Source: Acidimicrobiia bacterium
GTDB lineage: Bacteria > Actinomycetota > Acidimicrobiia > Acidimicrobiales > AC-14
Reading direction: 5' to 3'
DNA: 49,438 bases
Assembly: GCA_023265045.1 (NCBI GenBank)
Contig: JAHFUQ010000015.1
Location: 1 to 49,438 of the forward strand
Made by a program: the position numbers and the translations under genes. The notes beneath the pieces were generated by a model. That model was given only the letters and a program-made list of their open reading frames with translations. It did no database searches and was not told where the DNA came from. Below are positions 13,351-21,147 of the stretch, piece by piece. How positions within the stretch are numbered: the stretch's first letter is position 1; every line of letters starts with the position of its first letter.

Positions 13351-14420
13351 CGGGCGCAGTGACGGCCGGGCGGCTCCACGCGACCGTCGCCCTCACCCGC
13401 GGCGAGCTCGACCTCGACATCACCCTCGACCTTCCCCTCGGCGCCACGGTCGCCCTGCTCGGGCCCAACGGGGCGGGCAAGACGACCCTCTTGCGCGCCC
13501 TCGCCGGGCTCCAACCCCTGCGCGCCGGCCGGGTGACCCTGGGCCACCAGGTGCTGGAGGACACGGCCGCCGGCGTCCGGCTGGGGCCCGAGGAGCGGCC
13601 GATCGGGGTCCTGTTTCAGGACTACCTCCTGTTCCCGCACCTGTCCGCCCTCGAGAACGTGGCCTTCGGGCTGCGGTGCCGGGGCGTGCCCAAGGCCGAC
13701 GCCCGCCGCCGGGCGCAGGCGTGGCTCGACCGCGTCGGCCTCGGCGACCGGGCGGGCGACCGGCCCGAGGCGCTGTCCGGCGGGCAGCAGCAGCGGGTGG
13801 CGCTCGCCCGGGCCCTGGCCACCGACCCCCACCTTCTCCTGCTCGACGAGCCCCTCTCCGCGCTCGACGCGAGCACCCGGGTCGAGGTCCGGCGCGAGCT
13901 CCGCCGCCACCTGGCCTCGTTCCCCGGGGTCCGCCTGCTGGTCACCCACGACCCGCTCGAGGCGATGGTCCTGTCCGACGAGCTCGTCGTGCTGGAGCAC
14001 GGCCGCGTCGTCCAGGCGGGAACGCCGGCGGAGGTGAGCGCCCGCCCCCGGTCCCGCTACGTCGCCGAACTGGTGGGCGTCAACCTGTACCGCGGCGACG
14101 GCGCCGGTGACCGGGTGGTCGTCGCCAGCGGGGCGTCGTTGCAAGCGCCGGGCGCCGTCGCCGGGGACGTCTTCGCCCTCGTGCATCCCCGCGCCGTCTC
14201 CCTGCACCGCCGCCAGCCCGAGGGCACGCCCCGCAACGTGTGGAAAGGCGTCGCCGAGAGCCTCGACCAGGAGGGCGAGCGCATCCGGGTGCGCGTCGGG
14301 GGCGACATCCCGATCGTCGCCGAGGTCAGCCCCGCGGCGGTCGCCGAACTGGGGCTGGCCGACGGCGGCGAGGTGTGGGTCTCGGTCAAGGCGGCCGAGG
14401 TCCAGGTCTACCCTGCGTGA
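13347..14420 (+). CDS. modC: molybdate ABC transporter ATP-binding protein
   Basis: 357 aa from the GTG at 13347, which overlaps the modB stop as GTGA; an ATG at 13329 is an in-frame alternative. Walker A GPNGAGKTT, Q-loop FQDYLLFPH, signature LSGGQQQRVALARAL, Walker B LLLLDEPLSALD and switch VTHDP are all intact. A C-terminal Mop/TOBE domain (NVWKGVAESLDQEGERIRVR to EVWVSVKAAEVQVYP) is complete, as in typical ModC, and may sense molybdate. The TGA stop (14418-14420) lies within a potential stem-loop and is followed in the same frame by the methyltransferase gene. Confidence 0.95.
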   Translation: MTGAVTAGRLHATVALTRGELDLDITLDLPLGATVALLGPNGAGKTTLLRALAGLQPLRAGRVTLGHQVLEDTAAGVRLGPEERPIGVLFQDYLLFPHLSALENVAFGLRCRGVPKADARRRAQAWLDRVGLGDRAGDRPEALSGGQQQRVALARALATDPHLLLLDEPLSALDASTRVEVRRELRRHLASFPGVRLLVTHDPLEAMVLSDELVVLEHGRVVQAGTPAEVSARPRSRYVAELVGVNLYRGDGAGDRVVVASGASLQAPGAVAGDVFALVHPRAVSLHRRQPEGTPRNVWKGVAESLDQEGERIRVRVGGDIPIVAEVSPAAVAELGLADGGEVWVSVKAAEVQVYPA

Positions 14421-14442
14421 ATCTCACGATTCGACGCGCAGG
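14412..14442 (+). other. stem-loop spanning the modC stop codon
   Basis: CCTGCG-TGAATC (14412-14423) can pair with GATTCG (14428-14433) and CGCAGG (14437-14442), leaving loop TCAC and a 3-base bulge ACG; one pair is T-G. The TGA stop of modC forms the middle of the 5' arm. Possible roles are translational coupling control or stop-codon recoding; chance is not excluded. Confidence 0.35.
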
Positions 14443-15155
14443 CTTCCGGGTTTGACGCCCGAGCGGGCATCGGCGACGAGGCGGCCCGCGCCGTCGCGGC
14501 GGCGGTCGCCGCCCTGGCCGCCCTGGCCGGTGACGGGACCGTCATCGAGATCGGCGCCGGCACCGGGGAGATCGGCGCCCACCTGGGCGCCGCGGTCGAG
14601 CGCTATGTCGGGCTGGACGTCTCCTGGCCCATGCTCGAGGTCTTCGCTGGGCGCCGCACCGCCGGCGGCCTTGTGCAGGCCGACGCCAGCCGGGCCTGGC
14701 CGCTCCGGCCCGGCGCGGCCGGCCTCGTGTTCGCGGCTCGCGCCGCCCACCTGCTCGATCGCCGCCACCTCGTCACTGAGCTGACGCGCGCCCTGCGTCC
14801 GGGGGGGCTGGTCGTGCTGGGCCGGGTCCAGCGCCAGCCCGACGGCCTGCGCGCCCGGCTGCGGGACCACCGCCGCACGCTCCTCGCCCAGCAGGGGGTC
14901 GACCCTGGCGGTGACGGCGCCCAGCGGGGGCAGAAGCTGCTCGACGACCTCGTCGGCCTCGGCGGGGAGCGGCTGCCCACCGCCACCGCGGCATGCTGGA
15001 CGGTCGAGACCGACCCCGCCCAGGTCATCGCCAACTGGCGCACCGGCGGGCGCCCCACGCCCGCCGCCGTCCTGGACAAGGTGGCGGACTGCGCCCCGCC
15101 ACAACCCGAAACCGAAGAGGAGAGGTACGCACTCGATGCCGTCCGTATTCCCTGA
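14421..15155 (+). CDS. SAM-dependent methyltransferase without a canonical start codon
   Basis: About 244 aa of class I methyltransferase. Motif I is VIEIGAGTGEIGAHL (from 14541), then YVGLDVSWPMLEVFAGR with the acidic residue after strand 2, VQADASRAWPLRPGAAGLVF, and ALRPGGLVVLGRV. The N-terminus reads SRFDAQASGFDARAGIGDE, which looks like a proper start region, but the frame opens with ATC directly after the modC TGA and contains no ATG, GTG or TTG before 14631, which is beyond motif I. So initiation is at a non-canonical ATC, by readthrough of the modC stop (same frame), by a +1 shift from GTG 14417, or there is a base error (ATG to ATC). The substrate is unknown. The 3' end overlaps mosB by 20 bases. 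Confidence 0.7.
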   Translation: MSRFDAQASGFDARAGIGDEAARAVAAAVAALAALAGDGTVIEIGAGTGEIGAHLGAAVERYVGLDVSWPMLEVFAGRRTAGGLVQADASRAWPLRPGAAGLVFAARAAHLLDRRHLVTELTRALRPGGLVVLGRVQRQPDGLRARLRDHRRTLLAQQGVDPGGDGAQRGQKLLDDLVGLGGERLPTATAACWTVETDPAQVIANWRTGGRPTPAAVLDKVADCAPPQPETEEERYALDAVRIP

Positions 15156-15963
15156 GGACTCCGTCCTCACCGAGCTGGGCAAGGCGCTCGTAGGTGGTTC
15201 CCTGACTGATGACGCCCTCCTGGCCGAGACGACCCGCCTCCCCACGATGCGGATCCTGCCCGACGCCAACGTCATCAAGATCGGCGGGCAGAGCTTCATC
15301 GACCGGGGCCGGGCGGCCGTCCTCCCGCTCCTCGACGAGCTCATCGAGAACCTCCCCGACCACAAGATGATCATCGGCACCGGCGCCGGCACCCGGGCGC
15401 GCCACGCCTACAGCGTCGGCCTCGACCTCGGCATGCCGACGGGGGTCCTCAGCGTGCTGGGCACCTTCGTCAGCATGCAGAACGCCCGGATGATCCACTA
15501 CCTGCTGGCCCGCCACGGGATCCCGTTCATCGAACCGGCCCAGTTCCCCCAACTGCCGCTGTACCTGTCGGAACGCCAGGCGTGCGTGTTCTTCGGCATG
15601 CCGCCGTACACGTTCTGGCAGCCCAACCCCGCCGTTGGCCGCATCCCGCCCCACCGCACCGACACCGGCGCCTACCTGATCAGCGAGGTGTTCGGGGCCC
15701 GGTCGATGATCTTCGTGAAGGACGAGGACGGGCTGTACACGGCCGACCCCAAGAAGGACCCGTCGGCCACCTTCATCCCCGAGGCGACGGTCGCCGAGAT
15801 CGAGGCGATGGACCTGGCCGACGTGGTCGTAGAGCGCAGCGTGCTGGAGCTCATGCGCCACGCCCAGTCGAGCAAGCGCATCCAGGTCATCAACGGGCTC
15901 GTGCCCGGCAACCTCACCCGGGCCCTCAACGGCGAGCACGTGGGGACGGTGATCACCTCATGA
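15136..15963 (+). CDS. mosB: molybdenum storage protein, beta-type subunit
   Basis: 275 aa from the ATG at 15136 with GAGGAGAGG upstream. It is an amino-acid-kinase-fold (UMP-kinase-like) protein with the signature of the MoSto beta subunit: MRILPDANVIKIGGQSFIDR (nucleotide-binding KIGG at 48-51), MIIGTGAGTRARHAYSVGLD, MPPYTFW, IPPHRTDTGAYLISEVFGA, FVKDEDGLYTADPKKD and QVINGLVPGNLTRALNGEHV. These match closely the Azotobacter vinelandii beta sequence as I remember it. MoSto is an alpha3-beta3 cage that hydrolyses ATP and stores over 100 Mo atoms as polyoxomolybdate clusters. Overlap with mosA (ATGA) indicates coupled synthesis of the two subunits. Confusion with a true UMP kinase is unlikely given the pairing and context. 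Confidence 0.88.
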   Translation: MPSVFPEDSVLTELGKALVGGSLTDDALLAETTRLPTMRILPDANVIKIGGQSFIDRGRAAVLPLLDELIENLPDHKMIIGTGAGTRARHAYSVGLDLGMPTGVLSVLGTFVSMQNARMIHYLLARHGIPFIEPAQFPQLPLYLSERQACVFFGMPPYTFWQPNPAVGRIPPHRTDTGAYLISEVFGARSMIFVKDEDGLYTADPKKDPSATFIPEATVAEIEAMDLADVVVERSVLELMRHAQSSKRIQVINGLVPGNLTRALNGEHVGTVITS

Positions 15964-16811
15964 GCAACTCGACGGCGCCGCCGGACGATGTCCTCGCCGA
16001 TGGCCGCCACCACGTCCGCTCCCTCCTCATGCGGGAAAGCCTGCTCGACAAGGATGTGATGTCCGCCACCGACAACGAGACGCCCGTGGTGCGCATGTTG
16101 CCCAGCGCCCATGTGGTCAAGGTCGGCGCCAGCTCGATCGTGGACGGCGGGCGGGCCACGACCTACCCGCTCATCGAGGCCATCGGCCAGGCCCTCCAAC
16201 GCCACAAGCTGATCCTGTCCACCGGCGGCGGCGCCCGTTCCCGCCACGTGTTCTCCATCGGCATCGACCTCGGCCTGCCGTCGGGGGTGCTCGCCCAACT
16301 CGCCATCGCCGACGCCCTGGGCAACGCCCACATGCTGGGCGCCCTGCTGGCGCCGTACGGCGTGGTCGCCATTCCCCCCGAGATCTTCGGCCACCTCCTG
16401 CCGCTGTTCCTCACCGCCGCGCCGGGCGTGATCTTCAACGGGGACCCGCCCTTCTCGTTGTGGGAGCACCCACCTCAAATCGGCAAGATCCCGCCCCACC
16501 GCAGCGACGCCGGCTCCTACCTCATCGGCGAGTGCTTCGGGTGCGCCACGGTCACCCTCGTCAAGGACGTCGACGGCCTGTACGACAAGGACCCCAAGGC
16601 GCATCCCGACGCCCGGTTCATCCCGGAGGTCACCGTCGCCGAGCTACGGGCGCTCGACCTGCCGACCCTGCCCTTCGACCGGGTGCTCATCGACCTGCTG
16701 GCGGTGGCCCGCCAGGTCACGCAGGTGCAGGTCATCAACGGCCTGAAGCCCGACCTGCTCGCGGGCGCGCTGGCCGGCGAGCAGGTCGGCACCATCATCC
16801 GCAAGGACTGA
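15960..16811 (+). CDS. mosA: molybdenum storage protein, alpha-type subunit
   Basis: 283 aa from an ATG overlapping the mosB stop. It has the same fold as MosB, with VVKVGASSIVDGGRATTYPL (glycine loop at ~53-57, GA where the partner has GG), LSTGGGARSRHVFSIGIDLG, LPSGVLAQLAIADALGNAHM, IPPHRSDAGSYLIGECFGCA, VKDVDGLYDKDPKAHPDARF and QVINGLKPDLLAGALAGEQV. The RHVFSIGIDLGLPSG block resembles the A. vinelandii alpha subunit. The histidine-rich stretch I remember in that alpha subunit before RIPPHR is here DPPFSLWEHPPQIGKIPPHR, with one His, so cluster-binding residues may differ. Calling this one alpha and its partner beta rests on those matches and is less certain than the family itself. Confidence 0.82.
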   Translation: MSNSTAPPDDVLADGRHHVRSLLMRESLLDKDVMSATDNETPVVRMLPSAHVVKVGASSIVDGGRATTYPLIEAIGQALQRHKLILSTGGGARSRHVFSIGIDLGLPSGVLAQLAIADALGNAHMLGALLAPYGVVAIPPEIFGHLLPLFLTAAPGVIFNGDPPFSLWEHPPQIGKIPPHRSDAGSYLIGECFGCATVTLVKDVDGLYDKDPKAHPDARFIPEVTVAELRALDLPTLPFDRVLIDLLAVARQVTQVQVINGLKPDLLAGALAGEQVGTIIRKD

Positions 16812-16818
16812 TCGCGCG

Positions 16819-17562
16819 CTATTCGTCGTGGGGCCCAGGCGGCAGCGGCGTGGACGGGTCGCCGACCTCGCAGTTGAAGACCTGGTTGGTCCCGGCGCCG
16901 CCGAAGCAGGTGTCCGTCGTGCCGCCGCCGCCGGCGCCGGGCGGGGGCGGCCCTTCGAACTGGTTGTCCCCGTTCAAGGTGTCGTCCCCCGCGCCCCCGA
17001 GCAGGGTGTCGCTGCCGAAGTTGCCGGCCAGGAAGTCGTTGCCGTCATCGCCCGACAGCAGGTCGTTCCCCGGCCCGCCGACGACGAAGTCGTCCCCCGG
17101 CCCGCCAAAGGCGCGGTCGTTGCCGCCGTTGCCGATCAGCGCGTCGTCGCCGTCCCCCCCGATGAGCAGGTCGGCGCCGCCGCTGCCGAACAGGACGTCG
17201 TTGCCGGGCCCGCCGATCATGGTGTCGTTGCCGCCCGTGGCCGAGAAGGGCGGATAGGGTCCGTCGTCCACCAGGACGTCGTCACCGGTGCCCCCGTCCA
17301 TCCGGTCGCCGCCGCCCCGCCCGCAGATGACGTCGTTCCCTCCGAGCCCGAGGATCGTGTCGGGGCCGGGGCTGCCGACGATCACGTCGTCACCCGGCGT
17401 CCCCATGATGAATCCCGCGCCGACGATCGTCGCCGTGAGCGGCGGCGCCTCCGGGTCGCCCTCGCAGGTCTCTTCCTCCTGAGCGCCGGCGACCGTCGCG
17501 TGCCACGCCAACGGCCCGAAGAGCAACAGAGAAGCAAAGACCGCGGATGCAAGTTTTCTCAT
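16819..17562 (-). CDS. secreted RTX-type calcium-binding repeat protein
   Basis: 247 aa from the ATG at 17562 (a GTG lies 9 bases upstream). A Sec signal peptide (KLASAVFASLLLFGPLAWHA to ATVAGAQ) is followed by ~9 glycine/aspartate nonapeptide repeats of the GGxGxDxL type (GGNDVICGRGGGDRMDGGTG, GGPGNDVLFGSGGADLLIGG, GGAGDDTLNG). These form a parallel beta-roll that binds calcium outside the cell. No catalytic domain is attached. The C-terminus has two cysteines (TCFGG, VFNCEV) that may pair. The stop lies 7 bases from the convergent mosA stop. A surface or matrix protein is likely; exact role unknown. Confidence 0.85.
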   Translation of the reverse strand: MRKLASAVFASLLLFGPLAWHATVAGAQEEETCEGDPEAPPLTATIVGAGFIMGTPGDDVIVGSPGPDTILGLGGNDVICGRGGGDRMDGGTGDDVLVDDGPYPPFSATGGNDTMIGGPGNDVLFGSGGADLLIGGDGDDALIGNGGNDRAFGGPGDDFVVGGPGNDLLSGDDGNDFLAGNFGSDTLLGGAGDDTLNGDNQFEGPPPPGAGGGGTTDTCFGGAGTNQVFNCEVGDPSTPLPPGPHDE

Positions 17563-17592
17563 GCCCCGCACCCTACCCAGGCCGGGCGTCCG

Positions 17593-18585
17593 CTAACTGG
17601 CGCCCACCGGGCGCTGGTCGAGATCCTCGGCGAAGTGGCACGCCGAGCGGACCGGGCCGACGGGGCGCAGGCGGGGGTCCTCAGTCATGCACTGCGGGCC
17701 CTTGTGCGGGCAGCGCGGGTGGAAGGCGCAGCCGGTCGGGACGCTCAGCATCGACGGCGGCGCGCCCTCGATGGGCGTGAGCGCCGCCTGGCCCTGCTCG
17801 TTCACCTTCGGGAGCGACGCCAGCAGGCCCCGCGTGTACGGGTGCCGCGGGTTGCGGTAGATGTCCGCCACCCGGCCTTGTTCGACGATGCGCCCGGCGT
17901 AGAGCACCGACATCTCCTCGGCGAGCCCGGCCACGACGCCGAGGTCGTGGGTGATCAGCACGACCGCCACCCCCTTGTCCCGGCGGAGGTCCCGGAGCAG
18001 GTCGAGGATCTGGGCCTGGATGGTGACGTCGAGGGCGGTGGTCGGCTCGTCGGCGATGAGCACGTCGGGGTCGTTGGCCATGGCCATGGCGATCATCGCC
18101 CGCTGGCACATGCCCCCCGAGAACTGGTGCGGGTAGTCGTCGGCGCGCCGCTCGGGCTCGGGGATCCCGACCCGCCGGAGCAGCTCGACCGCCCGGGTGC
18201 GGGCGGCCGACCGGCTGACCTCGGAGTGGTGCACCCGCACCGCCTCGGCCACCTGGTTGCCGATGGTGAACACGGGGTTGAGGGACGTCACCGGGTCCTG
18301 GAAGATCATGGCCAGCTTCGACCCGCGCAGCTTGCGCAGCTCGCGCCCGGGCAGCCCGAGCAGCTCCCGCCCCCGGAACCGCACCGATCCGGTGACGGTC
18401 GCGTTGCGCGGCAGCAGCCCAAGCACCGCCAGCATCGTGACCGTCTTCCCGCAGCCGGACTCCCCCACCACGCCCATGACCGAACCCTCGGCGACGGTCA
18501 TGTCGACGCCGCGGACGGCGTGCACCTTGCCCGCTTCGGTGCGGAAGGTCACGTTGAGGTCCTTGACTTCGAGGACGGGCGCCAT
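17593..18585 (-). CDS. oligopeptide/dipeptide ABC transporter ATP-binding protein (DppD-like, extra copy)
   Basis: 330 aa from the ATG at 18585. Walker [10 protein letters not shown]-loop [10 protein letters not shown], signature [15 protein letters not shown] (Cys where Arg is usual), Walker [13 protein letters not shown] and switch ITHD are present. The C-terminal oligopeptide-transporter extension with a Cys cluster ([15 protein letters not shown]) marks the DppD/OppD family. It is divergent from, and 113 bases away from, the peptide-transporter operon, which has its own DppD-type gene at 22958. It may serve as an alternative ATPase for the same permeases, or be a duplicate; the two proteins are clearly paralogous. 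Confidence 0.92.
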   Translation of the reverse strand: MAPVLEVKDLNVTFRTEAGKVHAVRGVDMTVAEGSVMGVVGESGCGKTVTMLAVLGLLPRNATVTGSVRFRGRELLGLPGRELRKLRGSKLAMIFQDPVTSLNPVFTIGNQVAEAVRVHHSEVSRSAARTRAVELLRRVGIPEPERRADDYPHQFSGGMCQRAMIAMAMANDPDVLIADEPTTALDVTIQAQILDLLRDLRRDKGVAVVLITHDLGVVAGLAEEMSVLYAGRIVEQGRVADIYRNPRHPYTRGLLASLPKVNEQGQAALTPIEGAPPSMLSVPTGCAFHPRCPHKGPQCMTEDPRLRPVGPVRSACHFAEDLDQRPVGAS

Positions 18586-18698
18586 GGCGGCGGTCAGCCT
18601 ACGGCGAACCCAGAATCTTCGGCGATCACTCGCGTTCGGCGCCGGACTAGTGAAAAGATAGGCATATAGCAGTCCGGGGATCGTTCAGGGGGGGAAAC

Positions 18699-21137
18699 AT
18701 GCAGGGCGAGTCTGTTCACGCGTGGCGCGTTTTCGGGTGGCGGCTCAGCGAAAGAGGAGCGGCGCGGCGACGCCTGGTCAGCGTGGTCAGCATGCTGGTC
18801 ATCGCCACCCTCGCGGTGGGGTGCAGCAAGGACAAGTCCACGTCGGCCAACTCGAACTCGCAAAAGATCCGCTCCGCCGAGGAGCAGTACAAGACGAAGA
18901 ACGGCGTGTACGGCACCCAGGAGGAGCTCGTCTCGGGCGGGTTCCTCCAGGCCGCGCTCCCTGAGACCGACGTGATCCTGACCCCCGACAAGGAGGGGAA
19001 GGCCAAGGGCGCGTTCACGGTCGCCACCGGGACGGTCAACATCGGGGCCAACGCCGACCAGTGGATCACCAGCGACAGCGGGTCGGGGCCGGGCTACTCG
19101 TCCAGCGCCTACACCTACCCGCTCAACTCCAACCTGAACGAGCCCTTGGTCATCATGGGCTCGGACTTCAGCCTCCAGCCCGGCCTGGCCCTGAGCTGGG
19201 AGGCGATCCCGGTCGGCACCAACCGCAACACGGTCAAGGGCATGGGCACGACGCCCGCGGCGCTGCCCACCACCCCCACGCCCTACCCCACCTGCGGCGG
19301 CGCCCAGGACCGTCCCTTCTGCAACGACACGTGGCGGTTCCACCTCCGCCAGGGGGTCACCTTCCACAACGGGCAGAAGTTCGACGCCGACGACGTCATC
19401 TGGACGTGGCGTGACCGCCAGCCCTACAGCGGTTCCCCGTCCGACGGCGAGAACACCCTGGCCTTCACCCTGGCCCTGCCCGGCGCCGCCGCCGGTTGCG
19501 CCACCAACCTGACGCTCTGCGGATTCGACAGCGTCGAGAAGATCGACGACTACACCGTCGACTTCACCCCCCGCATCGCCAACCTGCGCTTCCCCGAGCA
19601 GGTGCTGCACCCCAAGGGCGCCATCGTCCAGGTGCTGCGCGACGCCTCCGGCAAGCCCATGCCCTCGCCGGACAACATGCAGACGCCGAACCTGTCCAGC
19701 CCCCGCAACCAGGGCCGTCACCTCGACGGCAGCACCGCCGGCATCGTCGAGGGCGCCCAGGTGTTCGGCAAGGCCCCCCTGGCCGCCGTCCCCCTGGTCA
19801 CCGGGCACCCTGAGGGCACCGGCCCCTTCAAGCAGGTGAGCTACAACCCGACCACACCCCAGGGCGGCGGCACCGCTGCCTTCGTGGCGAACACCTCCTA
19901 CTGGGGCGCCCCAGCCGCCCAGGTCCACGCCATGAACTACACGTTCGTCGCCGACCCGGCCGTGCGCACCGCCGGCCTCCAGGCGGGCACCTACGACTTC
20001 ATCCTGGACATCAACCCCCTCGACACCGAGGCGGTCAAGGCGAACGGCAAGTCGGTCGTGAGCGCCCCGTACGGGCAGAACTCGCTGATCTACGTCAACA
20101 AGGTCGTGAAGATCTCGCCTGAGAAACCCGACCTCACCATGGTGGGCCCATCCACCCCCGGCAACTACACCTTCAACATCGGCACCGATCCCAAGGTCCG
20201 CCAGGCTCTCTCGCTCTCCATCGACCGCGCCGCGGTGGTGGCCGCCGTGTACGGCGGCAACGCCCAGCCGGGGCGCTGGATGTCGCCGCCGGGCGTCCTC
20301 GGCCCGTACCAAGACATGGTGCCGCCGCTGAAGACCGACGCCGCCCAGGCCAAGGACATCCTCGACGCCGACGGCTGGACCTGCGGCAACGGGAACCCCG
20401 GCGCCAAGACGGCCTGCGGCGCCAACGAGACCCGCACGTGGCACGGCGACGCCCGCTTTACGGCGGGGCGTGAGCTGAAGCTGTACATGATCGGCATCTC
20501 GCTGGTGCCCCAGGCCGGCTACGACCTGCTGCAGGCGCAGGCCAAGACTGTGGGCATCAACCTGATCACCCAGCGTGGCGCGTGTGACGGGGCCGTCACC
20601 TGCACCGACGGCACCGTGGGCCGCGGCCAGATGTACAACAGCTCGATGTGGGACCTCGACCTCGAGCTCCCGAACCAGAACGACGCCAACGCTTCCTTCC
20701 TGCCGGTGCTGCGCCAGGCCTGTTCGAGCGCCACGAACTTCCGCTTCGCCCCGGCCGACGGCACGAACGCCATCGGTCCCCCGGTGAACGACGTGGCGAC
20801 CGGCGTCGTCGGCCGCAACAACGGCGGCGGGGTGTTCCCGTACGGCAACACCCCGTGCAGCACCCAGAGCGATGAAACGCACACGCCGGCCAAGCTCGGC
20901 CCCATGGACACCCAGTGGGTGCCGGCGTCCCTCAACGCCAAGGTGCCGGCCGACAACCAGAAGGCGGCCGCGAGCATGATGGCGATCCTGATCAACCAGG
21001 ACCAGACCAACATCGTGATCCCCGTCGTCGGCCAGTACCGGCTCTACGGGATGTCCAGCAAGGTCAAGCTGGGTGACGCCCACCCGTCCCAGACCAGCCA
21101 GCGCTGGGTCAGCCTGACGAAGTCACAGCCCCAGTAA
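18699..21137 (+). CDS. peptide ABC transporter substrate-binding lipoprotein with pilin-like N-terminal segment
   Basis: 812 aa from the ATG at 18699, with CAGGGGGGAAAC upstream. The lipobox LAVGC anchors it outside the membrane. From ~residue 165 it has the family-5 extracellular solute-binding fold: NEPLVIMGSDFSLQPGLALS, FHLRQGVTFHNGQKFDADDV, GTGPFKQVSYNP, DPKVRQALSLSIDRAAVVAA. Two features are unusual: it is much longer than the usual ~500-600 aa, and between the lipobox and the binding domain is a segment resembling the globular start of type IV pilins (KIRSAEEQYKTKNGVYGTQE, ELVSGGFLQAALPETD). It is first in the operon with two permeases and two ATPases. Substrate is probably a peptide, but nickel, sugars or other ligands are possible in this family. 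Confidence 0.88.
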   Translation: MQGESVHAWRVFGWRLSERGAARRRLVSVVSMLVIATLAVGCSKDKSTSANSNSQKIRSAEEQYKTKNGVYGTQEELVSGGFLQAALPETDVILTPDKEGKAKGAFTVATGTVNIGANADQWITSDSGSGPGYSSSAYTYPLNSNLNEPLVIMGSDFSLQPGLALSWEAIPVGTNRNTVKGMGTTPAALPTTPTPYPTCGGAQDRPFCNDTWRFHLRQGVTFHNGQKFDADDVIWTWRDRQPYSGSPSDGENTLAFTLALPGAAAGCATNLTLCGFDSVEKIDDYTVDFTPRIANLRFPEQVLHPKGAIVQVLRDASGKPMPSPDNMQTPNLSSPRNQGRHLDGSTAGIVEGAQVFGKAPLAAVPLVTGHPEGTGPFKQVSYNPTTPQGGGTAAFVANTSYWGAPAAQVHAMNYTFVADPAVRTAGLQAGTYDFILDINPLDTEAVKANGKSVVSAPYGQNSLIYVNKVVKISPEKPDLTMVGPSTPGNYTFNIGTDPKVRQALSLSIDRAAVVAAVYGGNAQPGRWMSPPGVLGPYQDMVPPLKTDAAQAKDILDADGWTCGNGNPGAKTACGANETRTWHGDARFTAGRELKLYMIGISLVPQAGYDLLQAQAKTVGINLITQRGACDGAVTCTDGTVGRGQMYNSSMWDLDLELPNQNDANASFLPVLRQACSSATNFRFAPADGTNAIGPPVNDVATGVVGRNNGGGVFPYGNTPCSTQSDETHTPAKLGPMDTQWVPASLNAKVPADNQKAAASMMAILINQDQTNIVIPVVGQYRLYGMSSKVKLGDAHPSQTSQRWVSLTKSQPQ

Positions 21138-21147
21138 GTCCCATCTC

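Noticed and set aside
15136-16811. Annotation of the two kinase-fold genes as UMP kinase (pyrH)
   Set aside because: Two adjacent, coupled, diverged copies in a molybdate transport operon with MoSto-specific motifs fit a storage protein far better; a housekeeping pyrH is single and usually near tsf/frr.
18594-21083. 829-codon minus-strand frame opposite the substrate-binding protein
   Set aside because: Composition is Val/Gly/Arg/His repeats with no fold; the plus-strand lipoprotein has a lipobox, a good ribosome-binding site and family motifs.
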